64,000 nt of DNA, taken from positions 62,001 to 126,000 of the forward strand of contig MU001686.1 in assembly GCA_010093515.1 (NCBI GenBank). Reading direction: 5' to 3'. Numbering within the stretch: the stretch's first letter is position 1; every line of letters starts with the position of its first letter. The position numbers were made by a program, and so were the translations under genes. Shown here piece after piece: positions 34,566 through 45,200 of this stretch. The notes under the pieces were generated by a model that saw only the letters and a program-made list of their open reading frames with translations, was not told where the DNA came from and searched no databases. The stretch comes from Lineolata rhizophorae (lineage: Eukaryota; Ascomycota; Dothideomycetes; Lineolatales; Lineolataceae).

Positions 34566-35381
34566 TTATTCCCTCTTCTTCTCCTGTTCCCACTGTCTCT
34601 GAATCCTCCACATCTTCAAAAAGCTCATCAGGGCAGTGACACCAGCCAAAGGAGGACAGACCAGAAGTAACCAAGCCCACCACTTTGGGCTCCTAGCTTG
34701 GACTTCTTTCATGACGCGCTCGACTTCCTTCTTTAGATCCTCCTTATCTCCATCATTCCAGACCACCACCCCAGCCCCGGGGCCCCTCCTCAACGCGTGC
34801 TCCGCTTTTTCCCTCACGTCGACCTGACTCATCACACGATTCCGCGCATCTTCCTCCGACAAATGCGGATCCCGCTCCCTCAGCCTCCTCGTCTGGACCT
34901 CGGGCTCACTCACCGCCACCACCAGCACCGTCCCACACAGCCTCTCCCACCCGCTCTCGAACAGCAGCGGGATATCCAGCACCACGGCCCAGTTGCCCCT
35001 CAAGTACGCCCGCAGCATCGCCTTGTATATCTCGCGCCGCACTGCCGGATGCACGATGCCGTTGAGCACCTTGCGGTCCTTGACCGTCGCGTCGCCGCCG
35101 CCGAAGACGCGACGGCCCAGCGCGGGCCGGTTCAGCGGCCGCCCTAGGCCACCGGGCCCGTCCTCGCGCCCGCCGCACTCCGCCGCCGGCACCAGGAGGT
35201 CCGGCGTGCTGGGGGCGAAGTGCGACACGATGGCCGCATAGCCGGGCGTGCCGGGCTCGACGACCTTGCGGGCGAGCACGTCGGCATCGATGACGGGGAG
35301 GTTGTATGGCGGGTCACGCAGGATGGATGATACGGTTGATTTGCCCGTTGCGATGGAGCCCGTGAGGCCGAAGAGGAGCAT
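34566..35381 (-). CDS. CAB5: dephospho-CoA kinase
   Basis: One exon, 271 residues. It phosphorylates dephospho-CoA at the 3'-OH of ribose, the last step of coenzyme A synthesis. The P-loop GSIATGKST is at residues 8-16. The CoaE signatures DADVLARKVVEPG, LNGIVHPAVR and VVLDIPLLFESG follow in order, then the lid segment RLRERD. The C-terminus adds a hydrophobic helix (about 236-257: WWAWLLLVCPPLAGVTALMS), so the enzyme is probably tail-anchored; yeast CAB5 is found at mitochondria/ER. An insert of about 25 Gly/Pro/Arg-rich residues lies near 75-100. The frame is open to 35606, but the ATG at 35381 begins directly before the P-loop strand and is the clear start. Confidence 0.93.
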   Translation of the reverse strand: MLLFGLTGSIATGKSTVSSILRDPPYNLPVIDADVLARKVVEPGTPGYAAIVSHFAPSTPDLLVPAAECGGREDGPGGLGRPLNRPALGRRVFGGGDATVKDRKVLNGIVHPAVRREIYKAMLRAYLRGNWAVVLDIPLLFESGWERLCGTVLVVAVSEPEVQTRRLRERDPHLSEEDARNRVMSQVDVREKAEHALRRGPGAGVVVWNDGDKEDLKKEVERVMKEVQARSPKWWAWLLLVCPPLAGVTALMSFLKMWRIQRQWEQEKKRE

Positions 35382-36299
35382 CTTTGGTTGGCTACGGACC
35401 CGAGTCTTCTCTTTGGCAAGCGCACAACTTGGAGAGACTAACGAGCCAAACACTGGCCAGCCCGTTTGCGGCCGGAAAAAAGGGAGACGAGGAAAAGTTG
35501 CAAGACGCGTGTCTTGGATATGATTGTTCACATTCTTGGGATGGCGATTACAATGGCGTGCTATTTTGTTGAACAGCCGGACGTGTGGTTTAAGTTGTAG
35601 CGGCATGGTCTGGGCGTGGGTTCAGTGGGGCAGCGCGTTCGCTCTAAATCGCACCTCGGCTGCATTCACGTGAGATCGAACGATGGTTAAGTGGTCATTC
35701 CAAAGGTGAGCAGGTTGGTACCTAAGGTTTGTGCATAGGTGCAGCTTTGGATACCGGAACGATTCCGTTTCATCTCTCACTGCCCTGTGGAAACTTGTTT
35801 ACCTATTACTGCTAGTGTCGTTACTGTACGCCCGGCTCTCCCTAGTTACTGCCGTATCTATACCAGCAATCGAGTAGCACACGTTAGTTCGAGAAATATC
35901 TATGTTAATTTCTCAGCTAGCTATGCGCGCAAGTTCCTTCAGCTGAATCCCTGGAATGTTGCCCTTCCAAGACCTAGAGAATCTCCCGAACAAGGCGCCG
36001 ACCATAAGAACCGAACCGAACGCCTGCTCCGAATGCAAAGAATAAGACAAGCTTAAAGAACAGCCGTAGGCCTCACACCATGCAGCTACACTATGATATA
36101 TTCGTGTCCTAGCTAACCGCGCCGTCAGTCTCATTGTCACCGCTGTTCGCCTCGTTGAGGCTACGGCCGGTCTTCTGGCCACCGCCAATTCTCGTGTAGG
36201 GCCTACCTTCAATCTGCTGGCTGCCTTGGGTCATATCGTCCCCGCAAGGGAAAAGCTTGCTATAGAGGCGAGCCGCGCCATGGCTGTCGCACCAGACAG
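35382..36299. other. intergenic between dephospho-CoA kinase and NUDT21
   Basis: 918 bp. It includes the kinase promoter with a TCACGTGA site at 35666-35673. Next to NUDT21 is a 64-codon minus-strand frame (36303-36109) whose ATG overlaps the NUDT21 stop; it is described among the findings and not called as a gene. Confidence 0.5.
35666..35673. promoter_or_regulatory. TCACGTGA E-box-like palindrome
   Basis: Perfect palindrome with a CACGTG core, about 285 bp upstream of the dephospho-CoA kinase ATG. It is the third copy of this octamer in intergenic DNA of the window. Confidence 0.35.
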
Positions 36300-37396
36300 T
36301 CATGCTAATGACATGTTCGTATCCTTTCCAGCGGCCCCGTTAGTGTCATTGTCGCCGCCTGCTAGCACCTTGACGGACGGACGCGTGCCGGGATCGCCGC
36401 CCGGCGTCACGGCCGTGACGTTACCTTGCTCGTCAACGAACTCAAAGTTGTAGCGCGAGAGCAAGTGTGGGATGGCCGAGAGTTGGGGTCCATAACGCGC
36501 CGTGTTGTCGTAGAGCTCGAAGAGGGGCACCGCGAGAAGCTTCATGTTCTTAGGGACGCTAAGGACCTCTGCGCAGGTCAAGCTCGTTAGCGGCGGGCGT
36601 GCCAAGAATCTCGTACTATAGGAAGAAACCTGGCGGGGGTGGAAAGCAATGGATAAACACGTACTGCTGCGCGGAAGCTGGATGAAGTAGAGCTTCTTAC
36701 ACTCCTTGGGCCGCGTAATATGCGCCGGAATGAATGGGTACATGAAAGTCTCGAAATTGGGCCTCCACCACTGCGCCAGGGTATCGCCGATTTGCCACTC
36801 GTCGTTGACTCCCTCGCCGCTGAACTGGTTGCCCACGGGCGCGAGGCGTTCATTAAGGCGGTTCTTAAAGCCCTCGATCTCGTCGTCTTCGGCGCGGAGA
36901 TAATCGCCAGGCCTGCGCAAAATAAGAGTCCTGTATTAGCCAAAAGCTCTGCATCGCAGCGTGAAAGCAGGCTGCCAGCCGCATGCGTTGCGAAAGGAGG
37001 GCCACATACAGCTTAAAGAAAGCGTTCGCGATCTGCAGCATCAGGATGTGCGGGTGATTGTGCTCGTGGCAGACCAGGATGCCCTCGCAGGTGCGGCGCA
37101 TGCCATACTGCGAGTAGTGTTCCTCTAACCGGCGCAGGCGCGCAATCACCGACGGGTCCTCCTCCGGCTGGTTCTCTTTGGTGCCGAACGTGTAGTTGCT
37201 GAGGGGATATAGCCGGATGGTCTTCGGCTGGTTCGCGTTGAAGGACTTGGGCAGCGTCGGTCTGCGCGATGGACTGTTAGGTCAGTATATTCGTGCATGT
37301 CTCTGCAACGCTCGCGAATGCGAACGTGAACATGCTATGGAGAGTTGCGACGCACGGATAGGAGCTCTGGAGAGCGGTTTGCGTAACGGTCGACAT
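36300..37396 (-). CDS. NUDT21: pre-mRNA cleavage factor Im 25 kDa subunit (NUDT21/CPSF5)
   Basis: Four exons: 37396-37356, 37261-37010, 36912-36665 and 36568-36300 (810 nt, 269 residues). Junctions restore the family sequence: SSYP|PTLPKSF, FFKL|PGDYLRAED, LPRS|KVLSVPKNMK. CFIm25 binds UGUA elements and steers poly(A)-site choice. Hallmarks present: RLYPLSNYTFGTKE, GMRRTCEGILVCHEHNHPHIL, QWWRPNFETFMYPFIPAHIT, KLLAVPLFELYDN and the closing LLSRYNFEFVD. The Nudix box is degenerate, as in known members, so RNA binding and not hydrolysis is expected. A C-terminal tail of about 40 Gly/Asp/Asn/Thr-rich residues extends past the usual end (human CFIm25 has 227 residues). Confidence 0.93.
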
Positions 37397-38149
37397 GGCG
37401 GAGGCGTCAGGTCGAGCAGGACCGGATTGGAGCCGTCGAGCTTCTCAAGTGTGGAAAAAGACGGGCTGGTGATCGATAAATAGCGAACGAGTGCCGTGCT
37501 ACAGTTGTCCCAGATGCGGCGGGTATGTCAGAAAATACTTCTGCTTGCGGGTGCAGAAGAAAGGTTGGTATTTGCGGCAGACGAAGGACCTCCAATCAAA
37601 CCTAGCCGTTAGTTGGGCAGTTGTGCGGGCTCCGTTCTCGGCCCGAAAGCCCCGAGTATTTGAGCCTCAGCGCCGTTGGTACCTCAGCAAACCATCATAA
37701 ATTCTCTCGGACTCATTTTGCAACAACTAGAACTGATCAATCAGGAACCTATATAGCTTACTTTACTGAAGTCACCACTGGGCACCCTATCATATCCGCT
37801 AGTTGCGATACAAGGTTACAAGTCCTCACAGCGTGATAGAGTCTAGCGCCTTCAGCCTTGACAGAACCAAGCAGCACAGTTCGGCCCAAATAGAAAGCAT
37901 CAAACTGATTATTTCTATCCAACCTGACACGGAAAACAGATTTCTCGCCGTCTACCTCTATCCCCAAATATGAAGATCTAGTAATCACCACATGCAAAGT
38001 CGAAGCAAGCCAAACCACCCGGCCTACCTATAAACACCTCTCCTAGCTCTAACAAGCCGCACTGCTTTTCGCTCATCTAGAAAGGTATCCAAAGAGACCG
38101 GACGCTACGACAGCAGAGCCATCCAACCAGCCCGCCACACGGCCCCCGT
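37397..38149. other. intergenic, NUDT21 promoter and STE23 3' side
   Basis: 753 bp with no supported gene. Frames up to about 86 codons on both strands lack features. Confidence 0.5.
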
Positions 38150-41100
38150 TCACAACTTCGGCCCACTCTCCTCAAATTCGGTCAGATCCTTGACCGGCCT
38201 CGCCCCGCTACTGACGCACATACTCGCCTTAAACTTCGCCACATCCTCAATCAGCACGGGTTCTCCCTTCGGACACGCGGGACGCTCCTTCTCCCCATCA
38301 TGCCTCCCCATTCCGTCCACCACTCCATTCGCGCCCGCGCCCTCGCCGTTTTGCCCCGCCGCCACCGGCCCCCCGCTCACGTCCACGCCGACGCTCGGCA
38401 TCGCCACGCCCAGCAGCCCCATGCCCTGCGCCACCATGTCGTGCGCGCGCTGCGCCTCGACGTCCTGATCGAGCGTCAAGTACAGCCTGAGGGCTTCCTT
38501 CATGGCCTCGGCGTCGCCGCCGGCGACGTCGACGTCCTCGAAGCGCCGGGCGAGCGCATCGGCGTCAACGGCGACGCCGAGCCCGTTCAGGAACTTGGTA
38601 AGCAGGGACGCGAGGCGGGATTCCTGGAGCGCCGCGGTGTCGTGCGCGGGCGCGTTGGTGGCGGCTATGGCGGAGGAAGAGGATTGCGCGACGAGGTGGA
38701 CGGAGAGCTTGGCACGAGTTGAGGGGGAGCTGGGGGAGATGTAGTGCGAGAAGAAGGCCTGCATGTCTGGCTTGGTTAGGGTGGAGAGAGCGGCGACGTC
38801 GTGGTCCACTATAATGATATTGCGTTAGCGGCGGGCAAGTTCGTCTGAGGGAAGGGAGTTTTGGCCAAACTTACCAGCCTCAAAATCAAACGCCTCGCTC
38901 ATAATGTGTCCCCAGAACCTATTCGTCTCCTGGGACAAATTCTTCAATTTCTCCAACCTCTTATTGATCATAGCCCTCTTATGCCCTTCGAACTCCTTCT
39001 CGCTCATCTCCGCCAGGCTCTTTTCGAAGTCGAGCAAAAACGCATCTATCCTCTGCTCCAAGTAATCGCACGAGCTCTCGCTCTGCACCAACACGCGATA
39101 CCCTGCATACTGGTTATGCACCGAGGTCCCGCTGAAAACTACGTATCCCAACTGCTCCTTCGTCCGCAGCTGATCAAACGCCGGCTCTTCCGTCATCTGC
39201 GCCAACAGCATGATCTTCGCCCTCAACGGGCGATCCTGATTACTTCCGACGAGCAGGCAGTACTCGATGCAGTTATTCACGTTGGCGGGGTCCTTGAGCG
39301 AGCGCTTGTACACAAAGTTGGAGCCCTCGGGATAAAGAAGGGCGCGGCGCGTGGGCCACTGCGAGGCCGGCAGCGTGCGCGGCCTCAGGATGGCTTCGAT
39401 CTCGCGGCCCAGCGCCAGCGCGTCCTCCTTGTACACGTTGCCGTGGACGAGGACCTCGACGTGGAACTGGGCGAGCAGGAGCGGGAAGAAGGCGCGCACG
39501 TCGGCGGCCGAGATGCCCGCCAGCTCGTCCATGTTCTGCTCGTTGATCCAGCCCCGCTCGCCCTGCAGCCAGCGCGTGTACACGCCGACCTGGTGGTACG
39601 GCTGGCCGTAGTCCCAGTTGCGCATCGAGCGCGCGAGCCGTTCCTTCACGATCCGGAACCGGTCGTCGCGCACCTCGAGGTCGCGCATCGACACGAGCAC
39701 CTTCTCTAGCAGCACCGCCATCTTGCAGTTGTACCCGTTGACCAGGATGTCGATACCGACGCCGTGGTTTGTGATTGAGTAGGCCAGCCCGGAGATCTCG
39801 GCGTCGTACGAGTACTCGACCAGCGCGTCCTGGACCAGCTCGCGGTACAGCGTCGTCATGACGTGCACTCGGGGCGTCACGCTCACAATGGGTGTCCGTA
39901 GCGTGATGTGCAGGTTCGCCTTCGGCACCCAGAACCGGTCGTCCTTCTTATACCAGGTACGCACGTTTTCGTCGTGGCGGATTAGCCTTGGCGATGTCAT
40001 AGGAGTCTCCACCTCCTTCTTCTCGACCTCTAGCCTCGTCGGGATAAACTCGTTCTTGTGCGGCAGGTGCAGCTCCGGCGGACGCTCGCCCGGCGCGCTC
40101 TGCGCCGCCTTTCGAATCTCCTCCCGAAAGGCCCCCGGTATCGGCTCGTACTTGTATTCCGTGCCATACCACTTCTCGCGCTTATCCCACTCGCCCGGAT
40201 AGTTCTGGCTTACGACGGTAAGACGAAAGTTATCGTGGCGCAAGTGTGCCAGGCCCTTCTTAATAGCGTCCTTATTAAACTCCTTAATCAATGACGTGCT
40301 TAGCAGCCACTCCCGCGGCAGGTCGCGCTGCTGCATGACAGAGCTGAGGGCGCTGGTCGTCCGGCTGGCCGGGCTCTTCTGCTTAAACCGGAAGTCCACC
40401 TCGCTCATCTCACTGGTCTCGTCGAAGATCCACTTTTGCGGCTCTTGATCGTTAAGCATAGCTATGTAGTAGAATACCGCCTTGGTCACCTCCTTGTACT
40501 CCTTAAGCCCGTCTTCGGTTAACCGGATCGAGATGGAGAAAAAGGCAGCACCAGGCCCGATATGCAGCGGTCCCGCACCGAGGCCGTTAGCCCAACCCTT
40601 AGCCTTGATATAAGCCAGAATACTACCGGGCCCCTCGTGTCCGATCAGATGGGACAGGTAGCGTCCCGGATGACTCGCCACTAGAGCCTCTTCGTCCGGA
40701 TAAGGGAAATACAGATCCAAGACGCGCTGGTCAAACACCGGCTTCGCGAAGATCTGCATCCCCAGCTCATTCTCCGTAAACGGGGGTTCATCATCCCACC
40801 GATTCTGAGGCAAATCTTTATTCGGCACCGGCGAGAAAAGCTCCTGAACCCACCGCTCCAGCTCGTCCAGATTCTCCCTGCCTAGCACGACCAGTTTCAT
40901 CAGGTTGGCCGAGTAATGCGCCTCGTGGAAGCGGATGAACTCGTCGCGGATGCGCACGCCGCGCTTGAGGGGGTCGTCGTGCAGCGTCTTGTAGGAGCCG
41001 GTGGAGAAGTGGCAGAAGGGGTGCCGCGGGTTGCTCAGCGACTTGTTGAGCTGGTGCAGCCGCCAGTTGTCGCTCTGCAGGTTCTTCTTGTTCTCCGAGT

Positions 41101-41875
41101 CGACGGCCTTGAGCTCGCGGTCGAGCGTGTCGGCGAGGAAGAGCGGCTCGATGAAGAACTGCGCGAAGCGGTCCAGTGCGCCGTAGAGGGGCGACTCGGT
41201 CTTCGCGGTCAGGTCTTCGCGCGTGCTTGACGCCGAGGTGGCTGCGCTGCCGTTCGGGGTCGAGGTCTGGCTCGTCAAGGATGCAGCGATCTCGAAGTAG
41301 TAATTCGTGGACGTGGAGCCCGTGTATGCGTTGGAATAACCCGAGTGTGCGTTCAAATACTGGTTGTACGCGTTTTCTTTGGGATACTAGAACAGCCACC
41401 AGACACAAGCATTAGCGCATGCGCAATGTCCAACGTCCAATGTCCAATGTCCAATTTCCCAAATCCGCCATGGGACACTCATCCCCACTTCAGTGGCACC
41501 CAAAAAAAAAAAAAAAAGCCGTTAATAGTACCACCTCGACACAACCGCGTCCCAGGCCGCCACTACTTCTACTGCCGCCACGACGACGTTCCTCAAAAGC
41601 AAAAACCGCGGAACACAAAAACCGACCTTCTTGGTGCCCATGAACAGCAGATGCTCGACGGCGTGCGCCATGCCCGGCATGTCCTCCTCGTCGGAAAAGC
41701 TGCCCACGTTGACGTCGAGCGCCCCGCTCGCCTTGTCCGTGTCCGGGTCGTGGATCAGCAGCGCCTCGAGCTTGTTGGGCAGCCGGATGACGCGGTACTG
41801 GCGGTTGTCGAGCTCGGGCCGCTCGAGCTGCTCCGCCAGCCGCTCGACGTGGCGGTTGTTGAGCGGCTCCGACAT
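38150..41875 (-). CDS. STE23: insulin-degrading-enzyme-type M16 metallopeptidase STE23
   Basis: Three exons: 41875-41627, 41386-38875 and 38808-38150 (3420 nt, 1139 residues). The inverted zinc motif HAVEH is at residues 71-75 (His71, Glu74 base, His75) and the third ligand is Glu181 in AVDSENKK. The usual IDE sequence continues: GHEGPGSILAYIK, then the C-terminal half with QLGYVVFSG and RFWGHI. Fungal STE23/AXL1 enzymes cleave small peptides, including a-factor precursor. Junctions agree in phase (GTKK|YPKENAYNQYLNAHSG; DFEA|VDHDVAAL). Intron 1 (241 bp) has an unusual donor, GTCGGT, and holds a poly-A run and a heptamer repeat. A Ser/Ala-rich insert interrupts residues 120-150. The frame is open 5' to an ATG at 42295, which would add 140 residues. 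Confidence 0.92.
41424..41458. repeat. heptamer tandem repeat in STE23 intron 1
   Basis: Five 7 bp units of consensus CAATGTC (variants CAACGTC and CAATTTC) lie head to tail inside the first STE23 intron. Short, intronic, probably slippage-born. Confidence 0.7.
41502..41517. repeat. 16 bp poly-A run in STE23 intron 1
   Basis: A homopolymer of 16 A on the plus strand (T-run on the transcribed strand) inside the intron, about 110 bp from the donor. Confidence 0.8.
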
Positions 41876-42295
41876 CGTGGCGGACGCTACTGCTACTGCT
41901 TCTACTGCTACTGCCGAGGGCGACGAGAGCGTGGACGCGCGGCGTACGGTTGAGTTAAGCGGCGCCGCGCTCGGGCGGCAGGTGCAGGCGGATATGGATA
42001 AAGGGGCGGGGTGGCGAAGACGCGGTGCGCATGCGAGGGAGAAGCAGGAGGAGCAGAAGGAGGAGGAAGAGGAGCGCGGGAGTGTGGGGAGGCCCAAGTG
42101 TGCGGTCGAGAAGCGGCGCCGCGCGGGAGGTGAAACTGCAGGATGGATAGCGCCGCCGCAGGAACGAGCCGGGGTGGAGTGGCTTAAGAATGCGAGGCGG
42201 CGGGCCGCTCCCGACGCGTGCTCGATTGCTGAGGGCCGCCTTGCGGTTATGCGGCGGGCGTGGCTCCAGGCGCACAAGGGCGGAGGCGAAGGCAT

Positions 42296-43103
42296 TCGAC
42301 GGGCAGCCTCGGTGCATTTGAGTACCCTGGTGGACGTGCCATCGAATCGCGTCGCGGCCGCTGGGGGAGCAACGGCAACGGCTGCGACCGGGGGCTGCCG
42401 GCGCGCACAAAGACAGATGGAATCAACCGGAACGGGATGAGGTGGAGAGACGCGTGATTAGCTCCGCTTGTTGTCTCGTCTCGTTTGCTGCCCGGCCGGC
42501 GGAGCCGCGGTGGTTCTTGTTCCGTGCAGAGCGGGACCGTCTGTCTAACGTTGTATAAAGGGCAGATACATGGCAGGAGAACCAGGGGGTAACGGGCCAT
42601 CTGCGACTGTTGCAATCACGCGGTGTGTGTGTGTGTGCGAGTCTCCCCTGCAGCCGGCGGCGTGGACGGGAGTTCCCCGCCGTCCTGATTGCTCCAGGCG
42701 CGCCCCGGTTCGTGATGCTTGTCCGCCGTGCACCGGCGCCGCGCTTCGGACGAGCTCGACCGGCGGAATTGCAAAGCACTTTGCCCGGCGAGATGGGCAA
42801 GCTGCCTGCTCCGGTCCCCCATTTGCCGGTTGGGGAAATCCACGATCCCGAATCGGCTTGGCCGCCAGCAGAGCTAGCCCGGACATCCTCACCGCCCGGA
42901 ATCCCGCGAGCCGCTCGGCTGCCGGCCTCGCTTCGCATCCGCTGCTGCCAGCCCCACAGCCCGGTCTCTTATCGCCGCGGCGCCTGTTTGGAGAAGCGTC
43001 TCAAACGTTGCGCCCACACTCCCCCGTTCCAGTCGAGTGCCACTCACTTGTTGGCCTGCTCCCATTGGCGCTTCCACCCCTGTCCTGGCGTTCAAGCATC
43101 GCC
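42296..43103. other. divergent promoter region STE23/EthD-like
   Basis: 808 bp between the starts of STE23 (minus, if the longer start is used) and the EthD-like gene (plus). GC-rich with a (GT)7 microsatellite at 42623-42636. Long frames on both strands run through it without protein character. Confidence 0.5.
42623..42636. repeat. (GT)7 microsatellite
   Basis: Seven uninterrupted GT units in the STE23/EthD-like intergenic region. Confidence 0.8.
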
Positions 43104-43633
43104 ATGGTGCTGGAGGCCGGCTATCCCAACACCTCGGGCTTCCGCAAGGTCGTCAAGGCCACCATTCTGGTCAAGAAGAAGGAAGGCCTGTCGGACGACG
43201 ACTTCATCAGCCACTACAACGGCGTCCACGCCCAGATGGCCGCGCCCGTGCTGCAGCGCCACAAGATCATCACGTATAGTTTGGTATGTGACAGCTTGTG
43301 TATTGTGTCGCTTCTGTGTGCCTTGGGCTGTGTGACTTGACTTTCCAACCTACACGTTTCCTTTGTTGATGATGATGGATCCGGTAGACATACCACCTTG
43401 AGCGGGACCGCACCATGATACAGGACATTCTCAAGGGGAACGCTCGCTTGCTGCCCTACGACGCCATTTGCACCTTTGTCTTTCCGGACTACCTGAGTTT
43501 CGCAAAGTTTCTCTATGACAAGGACTCCAAGGCCTTGACCGGCGACCACGACAATTTTATGGACGAGAGTCAGATGAAGATGATGGTGGGTGACGAGTAC
43601 ATGATTATTGAAGACGGCGAGAAAGTGGGTTGA
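43104..43633 (+). CDS. EthD-domain (dimeric alpha-beta barrel) protein
   Basis: Two exons: 43104-43283 and 43388-43633 (426 nt, 141 residues), joined in phase 0 (IITYSL|TYHLERDRT). The N-terminal pattern KATILVKKKEGLSDDDFISHYNGVHAQMA is the usual opening of EthD-fold proteins: a beta strand, then a helix with the H-x-x-H-like pair. The second exon supplies the rest of the ferredoxin-like fold (DAICTFVFPDYLSFAKFL, then EYMIIEDGEK). In fungi such small barrels take part in polyketide or aromatic metabolism (for example anthrone or decarboxylase steps) or have no known role. There are no biosynthetic genes next to it. The ATG at 43104 (GCCATGG) is in a strong context. Confidence 0.8.
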
Positions 43634-44199
43634 CAAGTAGTGCTCTCATGCAGTCCTCATCTGCCTGTCTCATGAACTGATATAGAGTCCTTCTAGGACC
43701 GGTTAGATTTAATTTAATACTACTTCCTCTTGCACACCGACACCAATCACACACACACTTGAATTCGGGCTCGTCTTCTCTTCAGTGATATACAACCTCC
43801 ATACTTAATCTTTTCTGTTTCTATTGTATCTCAAATATAGAGAGAATTTCAAACTGAATCGGCCATATAAATTGGTATCTAAACTTGTCGTTATTCATCG
43901 TAGCATTTCGCCTACGTTTAATCCGTCTAGTCTGATTTAAGGTTTAGTTCTGAGTTGCCTTAGTGCCTCACTGCCCAGCAAACTTACCACTAAGTCAATG
44001 ACGCAACGCACATGTGAACCTACCATGACCTTTCCGTGGTCCTTAAATCTTCGGAATGAAGATGAACTTGACATCCCTCTGAACATGCCGTCTCGATTGT
44101 CCGAAAGTAATTTCCTTCAGTCCCACAACCGTTGCACAGCAACCAATTCTTTCCAACTCAACAATAAACCCGATTACTCCGCCAGAACTTCCCTTCTCA
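43634..44199. other. intergenic, no gene seen
   Basis: 566 bp between two plus-strand genes, AT-rich. It should hold the EthD-like 3' UTR and the promoter of the NTF2-like gene. An overlapping frame at 43998-44342 is out of phase with the NTF2-like gene. Confidence 0.5.
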
Positions 44200-44886
44200 A
44201 TGACCTCTCCAGGCAATACCGGCGCCAATCAACAACTTCCACAAGCCTTCGAGAAAAGGCCCGACTCATCCGCCCTAACCGGTACCAGCTCCAAAGACGT
44301 AGATTACGAGCCCTACCCATCCCAATCTGTTCCTCTCGATGAGTCCCAGCAGCAAATCGTCGAATCGATATGCAATCTCTACAGCGGAAGCGCCAGCGAA
44401 TCCGACATGCAAGTCTACGCCGACTCGGCCGTGTACGACGACCCGTGGAGCTACTGCGATACCAGGTACAAGATAGCCGGGCAGTGGTACGGTAAGCGCA
44501 GTTTACGTTCGCAACGCTATGCTCGACATTTACTCGCGAAGACATTCAAAAGTTGAAGTGGTCTCTCACGCTGACCTTCCATCCGCGGAGCGACAGGCAT
44601 ACCCAAAGTTTTCGCATCGTCCGCGACTCTCCGAACCCAGATCATGTCCGCGACGCCGACAGAAATTGTTTTTAAGCTGCAGCAAGAGTACACGCCGAGG
44701 CTGGCGCCAACGGGGAAGGCGGTGAACTCGCTCGTCACTTTGTCGTTGGATGAGAATGGTAAGGTGAGGTATCATAAGGATATGTGGAATGAGAAGGACT
44801 ATAGCCACGAGGGATTGGGTAAGGTATTCAAGACGTTGAATGGGGATCATTTGACCAAAATTACCAAGCCGCCTGACTCGCTATAG
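44200..44886 (+). CDS. NTF2-like (SnoaL-type) conserved fungal protein
   Basis: Two exons: 44200-44491 and 44597-44886 (582 nt, 193 residues), joined inside a Gly codon (QWYG|IPKVFASS). After a disordered N-terminus of about 50 residues the protein shows a cone-shaped NTF2-like pattern: a helix (QQIVESICNLYSG), then YADSAVYDDPWSYCDTRYKI and the curved sheet (IVFKLQQEYTPR, NSLVTLSLDENGKVRYHKDMWN). This is typical of conserved fungal SnoaL-like proteins of unknown role, which bind small ligands or act as cyclases. No signal peptide is seen. Identification of the fold is by pattern only. Confidence 0.72.
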
Positions 44887-45200
44887 TGAGACCACGTCGC
44901 CTGGGTTGAGGAATGGTTAGCATATATATATTGTAATTTGAAAAATCCTCTCGTTAAGAATAGTATTTTTACAACTCCGAGAGACCTATGCTATGCAATT
45001 AAGAAACACCAGTAGTCCTAGCAATACGATAGCACATTACTTGTACAGCAAGGCCAGGTCTGCGAGCGCCCCTGCATTTCGCACCTCATACATGATGAAG
45101 CACAAGACCCCCTTTTCCTAATATCTCTTGTCCCGCGTTCAGGTCATAGCCACCAGCTGCCCTATCATTCGCAAACCACGCAGTCTCCAGCATCAACCTC
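44887..45200. other. short intergenic stretch between convergent genes
   Basis: 314 bp, AT-rich, presumably both 3' UTRs. Confidence 0.5.

Noticed and set aside
42570-43340. 256-codon plus-strand frame that would extend the EthD-like protein at its N-terminus
   Set aside because: The extra part is low-quality Cys/Arg/Ala sequence from the promoter; the EthD fold starts at 43104.
43104-44886. Small metabolic cluster (EthD-like plus NTF2-like genes)
   Set aside because: Two small barrel/cone proteins side by side hint at a polyketide context, but no synthase, oxidase or transporter is nearby; neighbours are housekeeping genes.
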